The notes below the pieces were generated by a model that ran no database searches, was not told the DNA's origin, and worked only from the letters and a program-made list of their open reading frames with translations. This document shows, piece after piece, positions 1 through 11,956 of a DNA stretch of 64,000 nucleotides (the first letter of the stretch is position 1; every line of letters starts with the position of its first letter). Source of the DNA: Adiantum capillus-veneris (taxonomy: Eukaryota; Streptophyta; Polypodiopsida; Polypodiales; Pteridaceae); NCBI GenBank assembly GCA_014529385.2, contig CM043958.1, forward strand, positions 153,721,293-153,785,292. The letters run 5' to 3'. The translations under genes and the position numbers were made by a program.

Positions 1-210
1 TAGAAAGATTGTGTGTCTAAGTCATTGAGCCACTACCCTCCTTGGTGAAATCATCGACGATAATAGAAAGATTGTGTGTAGTTTTCCCACTTAATCCACC
101 TCCCATTGGAATGGTTTTCGTAATCAATTGGAAACCCAACCCCTTGCATTCAAATATTGTGCTTAAAGATCTCTGGTTCAACTCTGTAAAGAACCCTAGA
201 AACCCAAAAT
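1..210 (-). pseudogene. Possible copia integrase-core relic
   Basis: Read on the minus strand, one frame gives a stretch ending GKTTHNLSIIVDDFTKEG. This resembles the start of the Ty1-copia integrase core, where a hydrophobic strand carries the first catalytic Asp (consensus like YFLLIVDDFTR). There is no start codon and no continuing domain, because the window edge cuts it off. It lies opposite in orientation to the gag relic that follows, so it belongs to a different insertion. Only the short motif supports the call; a chance match is possible. Confidence 0.35.
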
Positions 211-979
211 CTGAGAGGATTAGCCCATTTAATTTTCATCCAATAATAAATGTGTGTGTGTGTAGTTTCTCATTGTTGGAGTCGGTTTATTTTAACTATT
301 TTTAAAAGCTCTTCACAAGCAAGTTCTTGATCCTTGTTGGCTAGCTCGATTTGGATGGTCTATTCTTGGTTGGGCTCGTCGTGATTGCAAAGCCAATTGT
401 AGTATTGGGGACCACATGTGGATGCCAAATTCATCCAATTGAGCTTTGAAAGTTGGGCGGGTCCGCAAGAGGTCATACCCACATGAAGGTTTTTTTTTCA
501 CAAAGCTGCAGACGCATGCGAGCCAGGAATTGAAAGGAGCCTCCGAAAAAGTCGAATCCGCTAGCTGCTAGCCCCATATGTGCGGCAAGAAGAGCACACT
601 CAACCATACGAGTGTTGTCCCACAACCCGGAGCGCCAACATATTTCTCCAAAAACGCACCCAGCCCCAAGCAAGGGCCGCTTCCCACAATCAAAAAATAA
701 AGAGCCCAAAGCTATCAAAGTTTCAAAGAAGATCCAAGGTAGCAAAGGATTATTTCTTGAAGCAATCCCTCAAGAGAAGTTTTCCACAAGGGCCTCAATC
801 CCTTTTCCTCTTGAGCGTACAAAGGAGTTTTTTCAAGATTCTAATACTTTCTATTGAAGGGTGACTTCACTTTAAGTGAAGAGGTACTTCACATAGGAAT
901 ATTCAAGGGCAATTATCTCTTTTTCCTTTTTTTCTCTTAAACAAATTAAATTTTAAAATTTCATGCACCAAGCACAACA
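211..979. other. Unassigned sequence
   Basis: I see no recognisable gene, domain or terminal repeat here. Overlapping short frames exist on both strands (about 340-860) but show no family motif. It may be decayed retroelement sequence. Confidence 0.4.
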
Positions 980-1935
980 ACATCTCGAGATAAATATCTA
1001 TTGAGTTTGTGGGTTTGTGAGGAGTTCATACACTGGCCTTGGCATAAAATCCAAGTGCTAAAACCACTCCAAGGTGCAATGGAAGAGAAAGGCCTTAAAA
1101 ATTCTATCGGGGAGAGCTTTCACACTTGGCAAACAATGTTAAAAGGATACTTAATGAAAAAGAAGTTGTGGGGAGTAGTCAAGCCAACGATCACCGATCC
1201 ATCATCCATTGATGTACCACACATACAGACATGGTCTATGAGTGCACAAAATCAAGCCAAGGATGAGCAGGAATTAGGAACCATAATCACTGCAGTACAT
1301 TAAAATTCTATACACTTTATTGATGATTGTGAAACCTCATCAGTTGCATGGGAAGCACTAGAAACAAACTTTGGAGCTAGGAAAAAGAAGAGCAAAGTGA
1401 GCTTAAAAAAGGATCTATACAAATTTAAAATGGAACGTGACAAAGATATTGCAAGCTTGGTCAATCGCCTTAAAATCACAAACACACAACTAGCTTATGT
1501 GAACAATGCAGTACTAGAGGAGGACAACATTGTAGTTCTACTAGCAACCTTACCGCCTACCTTTGACTAGATGGTGACCATCATTGAGGAGAAGAATCCC
1601 AACTAGATTTCCAAGATGTAATTAGCTCTTTAATGTTCGAAGAGAAGAAGCAAGGGAGGAATGTTACTTTAGGGGGAGGAGATTTTGTTGTTAGTTCTAG
1701 TAATAAAACTTGTTTCAATTATGACAAAGAAGGACACATAGCTAAGGATTGTCTAGCATCGAAGGCTTGCAACATTTGTGGGAAGAAGGATCATCTTTCT
1801 TCCAAGCGTTTCAAAAATCATAGAGGCAGCACTAGAAAAAATCTGAGGCCCAAAGTCTATTTGGTAGAAGAAGACAAAGATGAAAATGAAGAAGAAGGCT
1901 ACATCAGCCTTCTAGTATACAACAACATTCTCTAG
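980..1935 (+). pseudogene. Copia-type gag (UBN2-like) relic with CCHC knuckle
   Basis: This is the remains of a Ty1-copia-type gag, the nucleic-acid-binding capsid polyprotein of an LTR retrotransposon. The first part (about 1001-1303) carries a FHTWQTMLKGYL segment typical of the gag N-terminus. The middle (1304-1570) reads AWEALETNFGARKKKSKV and then a helical stretch ending LLATLPPTFD, as in the UBN2 family, followed by an in-frame TAG. The third part (1633-1935) holds two degenerate zinc knuckles: CFNYDKEGHIAKDC, where the second Cys is Tyr, and a CNICGKKDHLSSKR segment lacking the last Cys. Frame breaks and stops show it is dead. No protease, integrase or reverse transcriptase follows; the frame ends in an acidic tail and is followed by a short AT-rich spacer, a purine tract and an LTR, so this was a gag-only element or has lost pol. 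Confidence 0.75.
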
Positions 1936-2159
1936 CTTTTGTTTTGTCTTTTCCCTTTAGTTGTATTTATTTGAAGGTAGCTGGGATTAGCTTGGTCTCA
2001 ATTTTATACATCTGTTTGAGGGGAGGTGTTCAGTGTCTCTTGGATTAGGGATAGTTTGTCTCCTGGATTGGGGATGGTCTCTTGGATTGGAGATGTTCTT
2101 TTGCTCCTGGATTGGAGTGTGCCAGAGTTGTCAGTTTCTTCAATTTTCTTCATGGTCCA

Positions 2160-2176
2160 AACCCCAAGGGGAGGGT
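2160..2176 (+). promoter_or_regulatory. Polypurine tract before LTR
   Basis: A purine-rich run (AAGGGGAGGG) directly precedes the TGTTGGGA terminus at 2177. In LTR retrotransposons such a tract primes plus-strand DNA synthesis and marks the start of the 3' LTR. It agrees with the plus-strand gag relic upstream. Confidence 0.55.
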
Positions 2177-2682
2177 TGTTGGGAATTGTGGGCTTTGTCC
2201 TATGTTATTGTGTTCTCCTTTATTCTACTGGGATGCATAAGTGGCACAAAACCATGTGTTAGTACTCAAGGGTGTGGGTACCCATGGGGGTCATTACTGA
2301 GGGTGTGGACTCACCTAGAGTTAGTTAGTTATTGAACTCCTAAGGTGCCTTGAAAGGTCACCCACGAGCTTGCAAGTTGGATTGGCTGATTTGGAGCCTT
2401 TGTATGATGTCACCAATGATGCCAGACGAGATACCTTATGAGCCCTTTGTAAAGACTTTCAGTCGAATCAATTAATCCAATTTTTGACTACACTCTACTC
2501 TGTGTATTCAAGTGTTGTAATAGCTTGTCAATATCATGAATGGATCTCTAATATTTCCTCCCTAATTTCTACACTATTGCATCCTCTTGCCCCTCTTGCT
2601 ATTGGAACATGTCATTATTTCATCCTTCCTAGGTGGCTAGCTCGCTTTCCCATAGAAGCCACGAGTTGGGCTTATCCCAACA
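2177..2682 (+). repeat. Copia-type LTR (506 bp)
   Basis: The segment starts TGTTGGGA and ends TCCCAACA, an 8-bp inverted terminal repeat of the TG...CA class seen in copia LTRs. A purine tract precedes its left end and a gag relic lies upstream, which makes it the 3' LTR of the 980-1935 element. The last ~110 bp (from about 2574) match the right ends of the LTRs in the array at 4.1-14.2 kb. Reading the minus strand, the right end is also preceded by a purine-rich GGGGGTGAT, so orientation is not fully settled and this could be two LTR ends joined. No matching target duplication was found. Confidence 0.6.
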
Positions 2683-4110
2683 ATCACCCCCTTAAGCCAA
2701 ATTTGGGGCTTTTACAAAGATTTCATGATGTATAGTGCCTAGGTCTCTTGTTAGATACATCTACAAGGTTCTTGTGATACATCATGGAGGGTCTCACTAG
2801 ATTTAACACTTCACGATTCACAATTGGATACATTGTGGTGATTCTCAGTGAATTCAGCGACCATTGTTCAATTCGATACAACATGTAGGGTCTCATGAGA
2901 TTCTAAGGCTCATAAAAAGCTTCATGTCAAAACAAATTCATGCGAAGAGGGATCTTCCTCTTCTCGTGTGTCATTCGATTTTTTTTTCCCATTTTCGTTG
3001 ATATATTGATGTAAATCTTCAGTTTCTTGCTTTTTGTTGGTTTGCTTAGGGTACAATCTTCATGAACGATGGTGAAAGGCACACATATATTTCTAATATG
3101 ATGCTTGTGCATATGATAATGGGTGGTCTTACCACATACAAATGAGTATGGACAGTGTCTAGAACCCTGTGCTTGTGTGCATAAGCACTTGAGTGTGCAA
3201 TGTGGGAGATATTATCACTCAAATATGGGCACTCATTACAATTTTTTTTGAAAAATTGATTGCATGAATGGTCATGCTTGAATGCCTTGAAACTTCTTTG
3301 AAGTGATCCTCTATTGCTTGCTTCTTGTTGCACTCTTGATATGAAGTTTGGGCCTTGGTGTGTAGAGAGGGGGCTTTAGTGCCACTTTGCTATATAAAAA
3401 TAGCACAACAAGCAAGAGTGAATGCTTGATGTTCTTGAAACCTCTTCACCATGAGAACAAGGGCTTACAATATTAATTTTAATTTTTTTTTTAAAGGAAT
3501 ATATATATATATATATATACATACATACATACATATATATGCCCAAGGAGCCTTTACAAGCTGTTGATGAGTAGGTGCTGACCGAGTACGTCACAGTGAA
3601 TGTGTTGATACCAAAGTGGGGTTCGATGGCAAATGGGGCGAGCGGTGTCGAGCAATACTGCACTACTTAAAATAACAAGTTCTCATGTAGCCTATTGAAT
3701 ACGTAGCCTTTGAAAAATTGTGCTTTGTGTAACCAAGGCAAGACAACGCAGTGATGCCGAGGTCAAGCGACTTGATAGCTGGTGCGAGCTGCAGAGCAAG
3801 AGCTCTAGGGTTGTCAAAGGTAGGAGCCAACTAGGTAGACTATGGATTATCGGTTGTTGACGATGTGGCAATGTGAGGATTGAAGAGTTTTCGCATTGAC
3901 TTAGAGCAAAACGTGGGAAATGAGGACATGGATATCATATTGAGCTATCAATGACAATGAGTTGCACACCAGCCAGGACAAGCAGATGAGTAGGTGTAGA
4001 AGTCGACAGCCTTACAGGCTTTCAATTGTAGTAGATGACCGTTTTAAATGTGTTTCCCACATGTAGAGCACACACAAACACACAAAATCTCTCAAGTCTC
4101 TTGCTTTTCA
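2683..4110. other. Unassigned AT-rich sequence
   Basis: No gene or domain recognised. Contains a dinucleotide/tetranucleotide microsatellite at 3499-3540. It separates the 2.2-kb LTR from the tandem array. Confidence 0.4.
3499..3540. repeat. (AT)n-(ACAT)n microsatellite
   Basis: About ten AT units followed by ACAT units and again AT. Simple sequence repeat; no function inferred. Confidence 0.9.
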
Positions 4111-4226
4111 ATCATTGGTCAGTGCTATTGCACCCTCTTGCTATTGGAGCATGTCATTATTTCATCCTTCCTAGTTGGCTAGCTCGCTTTTGCATAGAAG
4201 CCACACGAGTTGGGCTTATCCCAACA
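4111..4226 (-). repeat. Partial LTR at left edge of array
   Basis: Only the terminal ~116 bp of the LTR is present, ending CCCAACA at 4226. The rest is replaced by unrelated sequence, so the array's left boundary is a truncation. Confidence 0.75.
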
Positions 4227-5768
4227 ACCATAGTATAAGACAAATTAAGAGGTCTTATGAATGACTAGACACGTCATGGTAGTGTGTAATCGGTTGAACT
4301 TGCAACCATGTGAGTTGCAACTTCTTAGTATCACAACCACGTGCAAAATTCTCTTTTGCTTTCTTGAAACATTTGTTTGTTGAAAGATGATTGGTCTTTC
4401 CACAGTGCACATACGACTTCTTACAAAAATATTATTTTTCATTGTTTTGTCCAGAGATAGAACAAGAAGTTGTCGGAGTTGCTTTTGCTTATAAGCAGGA
4501 GACAAAATGAGATATGGACTACCAATACATAAACCTTCATGCAACAATCTACTCTCTTCTTTCTACAAAGAATTGACTACTCCATCCAATTTAGGAATTG
4601 GACCTTTTTTCTTGAGTACAGTAAAAACTCCATTGAACTTTTCATGCATATATTTGAGTAAATTTGTAACAAGATCTTTGTCTCAAGAACATGTGCTTCA
4701 ACATGTTCTAACTGATTTTTGATACACTTCAACCAATTGACAAAGAAATATTCTCACTAGACTGCATGTTTAAACCATATAAATCTATCTTTAAACTAGC
4801 CTTCAAATATTTGGCTTTAGCTCCGAAAAAGGTCTCTAATGTCGTACAAGCTTTAGAAGCAGAGCTCATGTATCCAACTAATGTATAAAACCACCTTCAA
4901 GATTAGCTAAAATGATACCATAAGACTCTTCATCCTTTCATCAATGTTCTAGAGATAATGCTTGTGTACGAAAAATTGTACCCACAACATCCAATCCAAG
5001 AGGCTTGTAATCATCCATAAGTTTTTTTCATTGAATAACCTTCAACCATTGTTTGTCAGGTATGGAATTTGGTGCCATTGGTTCTATCCACTTTAGATGG
5101 CATGGTTAAAGCTGTGATAGTCTTCATGATTGTATATAAGAATTTTTTCAAAGCTGATGTCGCCAAAGTCATATCAGAGATCTTAAGATTTGAAGAAATT
5201 CTCTTGAGGTGAGACTAGTTTCAAACAACGACGACCCCAAAATCCAAAGTATATGAAAGCTCCATCACTTTTTCAAGACTTGTCTCAATATCCAAAATGC
5301 CAACAAAATATATTTTTGCTAGTGTAATTCACAAATATGTTAAAGTTGAGACTTATATTTCGTAAATTGACAACCTCGATAACTCGGACAAGAAACCTTG
5401 TAGATGAAGCCGAGACACCAAACTTCGACAATTCAATCGTGAATAGGCTCTTGATCAATGTCTAAATTACGTCAGCAAAAGCTTAAAAGCAACTTTTGAG
5501 TATGAACATAAAGAAAAAAAACCATGGACGCAGCAAATTGGATGCAGTGCCATGTCATGTATGCTTTAAGCAGACCAAAAGAAGCTGAATTGAAGTGGGT
5601 GACATTGTTGAAAAAAGCTTACAATTTTTTGACGACCTTGTTGAAGGTGTTCTTGCCCGACTTCTTAAGTCAACCTGAGCTCGTTCCTCCTTACTAGCGA
5701 CTTACTCCCAAGAGCTTCAAGACGAGGCTACGGCATGCATAATCAAGAAGCATCAAGCTTGGATACCA
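4227..5768 (-). pseudogene. Array internal region 1, gag relic
   Basis: Same content as the other three internal regions. On the minus strand a primer-binding-like site (5757-5768) is followed by untranslated leader and a decayed gag. The copy here has multiple stops and is the poorest of the four. No pol domain is visible. Confidence 0.6.
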
Positions 5769-5811
5769 TGTTGGGAGGAGAATAGATATAGAGAGATCCA
5801 CGACCATGACC

Positions 5812-5853
<42 letters not shown>

Positions 5854-6787
5854 AATTGAACGTACAAAATCTCTATATTAAAAAATGAACTTTACACGTT
5901 TTCTTATAATGCAATTAATCTTATGCGTAAACTAACTCTGACCAAACATTTTCAAACATGTAAAGCTTGTGGTGCATCTCCTGCATGGTTTAAGAGTCTT
6001 AACCCATAGAGAGACTTATTGCTAACAAGTCTCTCTTTTCCTTAGTGAATTTTCATCCAAATAACCATGCACTTTTGGATAACCGTCACCTTTTTCTACT
6101 TTCAATCTCGACACAAATATTGCTCCAAGTCATGAGTCACTAAGTCACAACCTTTCAAAGATCCATAAAACCTACATGTATGTGTGTTGATGTTTAAAAG
6201 ATAATACTTATACACAAAAGAATACTTTGTCCAAACAACAATTGGCTTTATACATTAGAAAGATGATTTGTACAATAACTTTTTTGCATTTGAAACATTT
6301 TTATACAATATGGTGACAATGAGGCATCACTCCAATGATCAAAACAAGAAACCAATCCATAGATAAAATACGTCATCATTTTCAAGGTTGATCGTCAATA
6401 AATCTAAACCTCTTTAAGCGAAGATAAAATTTTCACAGACATCCATATAGACAAGACAACAGATTTTGTTAGCCTTGGCTATATATAACAAGTGTCAAGG
6501 AACCTCTCAACTGTAACCTATGGTGTTAGGGTTAGGGTTAGACTGATGGAGATTAGGGTTAGGCTATGCCAAGGGTAAGACAATAAGTAGAGAGTATAGA
6601 CACAATCATTAAAACTCAAAGTGCAATGATTCACTAGAAAAGAACCTCCCAAATAGGCTTGGTGCTTTACAATCATTGCTCAGTGCTATTGCACCCTCTT
6701 GCTATTGGAGCATGTCATTATTTCATCCTTATGAGGTGGCTAGCTCGCTTTTGCATAGAAGCCACATGAGTTGGGCTTATCCCAACA
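5769..6787 (-). repeat. Array LTR 1 (1019 bp)
   Basis: Starts TGTTGGGAGG and ends CTTATCCCAACA on the plus strand. Contains a (GA)n run at 5813-5849, a TATATATA motif near 6480 usable as a TATA box in either direction, and a GTTAGGGTTAGGGTTAG telomere-like stretch near 6530. Confidence 0.8.
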
Positions 6788-8334
6788 ACCATAATACAAG
6801 ACAAATTAAGAGGTCTTATGAATGACTAGACATGTCATGGTAGTGTGTAATCGGTTGAACTTGCAACCATGTGAGTTGCAACTTCTTAGTATCACAACCA
6901 CGTGCAAATTCTCTTTAGTTTTCTTGAAACATTTGTTTGTTGAAAGATGATTGGTCTTTCCACAGTGCACATACGACTTCTTACAAAAATATTATTTTTC
7001 ATTGTTTCGTCCAGAGATAGAACAAGAAGTTGTCGAAGATGCTTTTGCAATATAAGCAAGAGACAAAATAAGATATGGACTACCAGTACATAAACCTGTA
7101 TGCAACAATCCACGCTCTTGTTTCTACCAGGAATTGACTACTCAATCCAATTTAGAAATTGGACCTTTTTCCTTGAGTACATTAAAAACTCCATTGAACT
7201 TTTCATGCATATATTTGAGTAAATTTCTAACAAGATCTTTGTGTCAACAACAGGTGCTTCAACACGTTCTAACTGTTTTTTGATACACTTCAACCAATTG
7301 ACAAAGCAATATTCTCACTAGACTGCATGTTTAAACCATATAAGTCTATCTTTAAACTAACCTTCAAATATTTGGCTTTAGCTCCGAAAAAGGTCTCTAA
7401 TGTCGTACAAGCTTTAGAAGCAGAGTTCACGTATGCAACTAATGTATAAAACCACCTTCAAGATAAGCTAAAATGAAACCATAAGACTCTTCATCCTTTC
7501 ATCAATGTTCAAGAGATAATGCTTGTGTAACAACAAAAAATTGTACCCACATCATCCAATCTAAGAGGCTTGTGATCATCCATAAGTTTTTTTCATTCAA
7601 TAACCTTCAATCCTTGTATGTTAGGTATGGAAGTTGGTGCCATTGGATCTATCCACTTTAGATGGCATGGTTAAAGCTGTGATAATCTTCTTGATTGTAG
7701 ATGAGAATTTCGTCAAAGCTGATGTCGGCAAAGTCGTATCAGAGATCTTAAGAATTGAAGAAACTTCTCTTGAGGTGAGACTAGTTTCAAACAAAGACGA
7801 CCCCAAAATCCAAAGTATATGAAAGCTCCATCACTTTTTCAAGACTTGTCTCAAAATCCAAAATGCCAACAAAATATATTTTTGCTAGTGTAAATCATAA
7901 ATATGTTGAAGCTGAGACTTATAATTCGTAAATTGACAACCTCGATAACTCGGACAAGAAACCTTGTAGATGAAGCCGAGACACCGAACTTTGACAATTC
8001 GATTGTGAATGGTCTCTTGATCAATATCTAAATTACGTCAGCAAAAGCTTAAAAGCAACTTTTGAGTATGAACATATAAAGAAAATAAAACTATGGACGC
8101 AGCAAATTGGATGCAGTGCCATGTCATGTATGCTTTAAGCAGACCAAAAGAAGCTGAATTCAAGTGGGTGACATTGTTGAAAAAAGCTTACACTTCTTTG
8201 ACAACCTTGTTGAAGGTGTTGCCCCACTTCTTGAGTCAACCGGAGCTTGTTCCTCCTTACTAGCGACTTACTCCCAGGAGCTTCAAGCGGAGGCTATGGC
8301 ATGCTTAATCAAGAAGCATCAAGCTCGGATACCA
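6788..8334 (-). pseudogene. Array internal region 2, gag relic
   Basis: The minus-strand reading shows the order of a copia gag in broken frames: an N-terminal block with KVDRSNGTNFHT (7621-7806), a middle block with TTLETFFGAKAKYLKVSLK (about 7330-7440) equivalent to the ALETNFGARKKKSKVSLK block of the 980-1935 relic, and a degenerate zinc-knuckle region near 6960 (best preserved in region 4). Stops and frameshifts are frequent. No protease, integrase, RT or RNase H motif fits in the ~1.5 kb, so the family appears gag-only and would depend on enzymes from another element. Confidence 0.65.
8316..8334 (-). promoter_or_regulatory. Primer-binding-like site of the array element
   Basis: On the minus strand the LTR end ...CTCCCAACA is followed at once by TGGTATCCGAGC, which differs at one base from the initiator-Met tRNA primer site TGGTATCAGAGC common in plant LTR elements. 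Equivalent sites lie at 5757-5768, 10885-10896 and 13483-13494 with a few substitutions. They establish minus orientation for all four units. Confidence 0.65.
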
Positions 8335-8369
8335 TGTTGGGAGGAGAATGGATATAGAGATCCACGACC

Positions 8370-8407
<38 letters not shown>

Positions 8408-9354
8408 AAAATTGAACGTACAGACTCTCTATATTAAAAAATGAACTTTATGCGTTTTCTCATAGTGCTATTAAGCTTATTCGTAAACTAACTCTGACCA
8501 CACATTTTCAAACATTAAAGCTTGTGGTGCACCTCGTGCATGGTTTAAGACTCTTAACCCATAGAGAGACCTATTGCTAACAAGTCTCTCTTTTCCTTAG
8601 TGAACAAAGAAGTCTCTCTTTTCATCCAAATAACCATGCACTTTTGGATCACCGTCACCTTTTTCTACTTTCAATCTCGACACAAATATTGCTCCAAGTC
8701 ATAAGTCACTAAGTCACAACCTTTCAAAGATCCATATAACCTACGTGTATGTGTGTTGATGTTTAAAAGATAATACCTATACACAAAAGAATACTTTGTT
8801 CAAACAAAAATTGGCTTTATACATTAGAAAGATGATTTGTACAATAACTTTTTTTGCATTTGAAACATTTTTGTACAATATGGTGACAATGAGGCATCAT
8901 TCCCATGATCAAAAGAAGAAACCAATCCATAGATAAAATACGTCATCATCTACAAGGTTGATCATCAATAAATCTAAACCTCTTTAAGCGAAGATAATAT
9001 TTTCACAGACATCCATATAGACAAGACAACAGATTTTGTTAGCCTTGGCTATATATAACAAGTGTCAAGGAACCTCTCAACAGTAACCTATGGAGTTAGG
9101 GTTAGGGTTAGACTGATGGAGATTAGGGTTAGGCTATGCCAAGGGTAAGACAATAAGTAGAGAGTATAGACACAATCATTAAAACTCAAAGTGCCATTCA
9201 CTAGAAAAGAACCTCTCAAATAGGCTTGGTGCTTTACAATCATTGCTCAGTGCTATTGCACCCTCTTGCTATTGGAGCATGTCATTATTTCATCCTTCTG
9301 AGGTGGCTAGCTCTCTTTTGCATAGAAGCCACACGAGTTGGGCTTATCCCAACA
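8335..9354 (-). repeat. Array LTR 2 (1020 bp)
   Basis: TG...CA ends as LTR 1, with (GA)n at 8372-8405 and the same TTAGGG-type stretch near 9095. Confidence 0.8.
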
Positions 9355-10896
9355 ACCATAATATAAGACAAATTAAGAGGTCTTATGAATGACTAGACAT
9401 GTCATGGTAGTGTGTAATCGGTTGAACTTGCAACCATGTGAGTTGCAACTTCTTAGTATCACAACCACGTGTAAAATTCTCTTTTGCTTTCTTGAAACAT
9501 TTGTTTGTTGAAAGATGATTGGTCTTTCCACAGTGCACATACGAATTCTTGCAAAAATATTATTTTTCATTGTTTCATCTAGAGATAGAATAAGAAGTCG
9601 TCGAAGATGCTTTTGCAATATAAGCAAGAGACAAAATAAGATATGGACTACCAGTACATAAACCTGTATGCAACAATCTACGCTCTTCTTTCTACCAAGA
9701 ATTGACTACTCAATCCAATTTAGAAATTGGACCTTTTTCCTTGAGTACATTAAAAATTCCATTGAACTTTTCATGCATATATTTGAGTAAATTTGTAACA
9801 AGATCTTTGTCTCAACAACACGTGCTTCAACATGTTCTAATTGATTTTTGATACACTTCAACCAATTGACAAAACAATATTCTCACTAGACTGCATGTTT
9901 AAACCATATAAGTTTATCTTCAGACTAACCTTCAAATATTTGGCTTTAGCTCCGAAAAAGGTCTGTAATGTCGTACAAGCTTTAGAAGCAGAGTTCACGT
10001 ATCCAACTAATGTATAAAACCTCCTTCAAGATCAGCTAAAATGATACCATAAGACTCTTCATCCTTTCATCAATGTTCAAGAGATAATGCTTGTGTACGA
10101 AAAATTGTACCCACAGCATCCAATCTAAGAGGCTTGGAATCATCCATAAGTTTTTTTCATTGAATAACCTTCAATCATTGTTTGTCAGGTATGGAATTTG
10201 GTGCCATTGGATCTATCCACTTTAGATGGCATGGTTAAAGCTATGATAGTCTTCATGATTGTAGATGAGAATTTTGTGAAACCTGATGTCGACAAAGTCG
10301 TAACGGAGATCTTAAGATTTGAAGAAATTCTCTTGAGGTGAGACTAGTTTCAAACAAAGGCGACCCCAAAATCCAAAGTATATGAAAGCTCCATCACTTT
10401 TTCAAGACTTGTCTCAAAATCCAAAATGCCAACAAAATATATTTTTGCTAGTGTAATTCATAAATATGTTGAAGCTGAGACTTATAATTCGTAAATTGAC
10501 AACCTCGATAACTCGGACAAGAAACCTTGTAGATGAAGCCGAGCACCGAACTTCGACAATTCGATCGTGAATGGGATCTTGATCAATGTCTAAAATAAGT
10601 CAGCAAAAGCTTAAAAGCAACTTTTGAGTATGAACATCAAGAAAAAAAACTATGGACGCAGCAAATTGGATGCAGTGCCATGTCATGTATGCTTTAAGCA
10701 GACCAAAAGAAGCCGAATTCAAGTGGGTGACATTGTTGAAAAAAGCTTACACTTCTTTGATGACCTTGCTGAAGGTGTTCTTGCTCGACTTCTTAAGTCA
10801 ACCCGAGCTCGTTCCTCCTTACTAGCGACTTACTCCCAAGAGCTTCAAGCGGAGGCTACGGCATGCTTAATCAAGAAGCATCAAGCTCGAATACCG
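9355..10896 (-). pseudogene. Array internal region 3, gag relic
   Basis: Same organisation as internal region 2. A minus-strand open stretch at 9373-9627 covers the zinc-knuckle area in a shifted frame. The GTNFHT-type N-terminal block is at about 10190-10260 but carries more frame damage. Confidence 0.6.
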
Positions 10897-10930
10897 TGTT
10901 GGGAGGAGAATGGATATAGAGATCCACGAC

Positions 10931-11024
<94 letters not shown>

Positions 11025-11956
11025 CGAAATTGAACGTACAGACTCTCTATATTAAAAAATGAACTTTACGCGTTTTCTTATAGTGCAATTAAGCTATGCG
11101 TAAACTAACTCTGATCACACATTTTCAAACATGTAAAGCTTGTGGTCCATCTCGTGCATGGTTTAAGACTCTTAACCCATAGAGAGACTTATTGCTAACA
11201 AGTCTCTCTTTTCCTTAGTGAATTTTCATCCAAATAACCATGCACTTTTGGATCACCGTCACCTTTTGCTACTTTCAATCTCGACACAAATATTGCTCCA
11301 AGTCATAAGTCACTAAGTCACAACCTTTCAAAGATCCCATAAAACCTACATGTATGTGTGTTGATGTTTAAAAGATAATACTTTTACACAAAAGAATACT
11401 TTGTTCAAACAACAATTGGCTTTATACATTAGAAAGATGATTTGTACAATAACTTTTTTGCATTTGAAACATTTTTGTACAATATGGTGACAATGAGGCA
11501 TCATTCAAATGATCAAAACAAGAAATCAATCCATAGATAAAATATGCCATCATTTTCAAGGTTGATCGACAATAAAGCCTCTTTAAGCGAAGATAAAATT
11601 TTCACAGACATCCATATAGACAAGACAACAGATTCTGTTAGCCTTGGCTATATATAACAAGTGTCAAGGAACCTCTCAACTGTAACCTATGGTGTTAGGG
11701 TTAGGATTAGACTGATGTAGAGTAGGGTTAGGCTATGCCAAGGGTAAGACAATAAGTAGAGAGTATAGACACAATCATTAAAACTCAAAGTGCAATGATT
11801 CATTAGAGAGGAACCTCTCAAATAGGCTTGGTGCTTTACAATCATTGGTCAGTGCTATTGCACCCTTTTGCTATTGGAGCATGTCATTATTTTATCGTTC
11901 CTAGGTGGCTAGCTTGCTTTTGCGTAGAAGCCACATGAGTTGGGCTTATCCCAACA
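10897..11956 (-). repeat. Array LTR 3 (1060 bp), expanded microsatellite
   Basis: Same LTR, but about 40 bp longer because the (GA)n run of its sisters is replaced by about 37 GT units (10933-11006) followed by a short GA run (11007-11023). Confidence 0.8.
10933..11023. repeat. (GT)n(GA)n microsatellite
   Basis: Long pure GT run then GA run within LTR 3. Sister LTRs have only GA at this place, so the GT tract arose in this copy. Confidence 0.95.

Noticed and set aside
1960-2335. Two overlapping frames of 78 and 100 codons across the LTR start
   Set aside because: They cross the purine tract and LTR boundary and consist of repeated TTGGATTGGGG-like text without a domain.
6528-6575. Interstitial telomere from chromosome fusion
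   Set aside because: Only about three units, inside an LTR and repeated with it in three copies.
10624-11007. Plus-strand 127-codon frame ending in a Cys-Val run
   Set aside because: Its second half is the (GT)n microsatellite, and it lies antisense to the leader of the array element.
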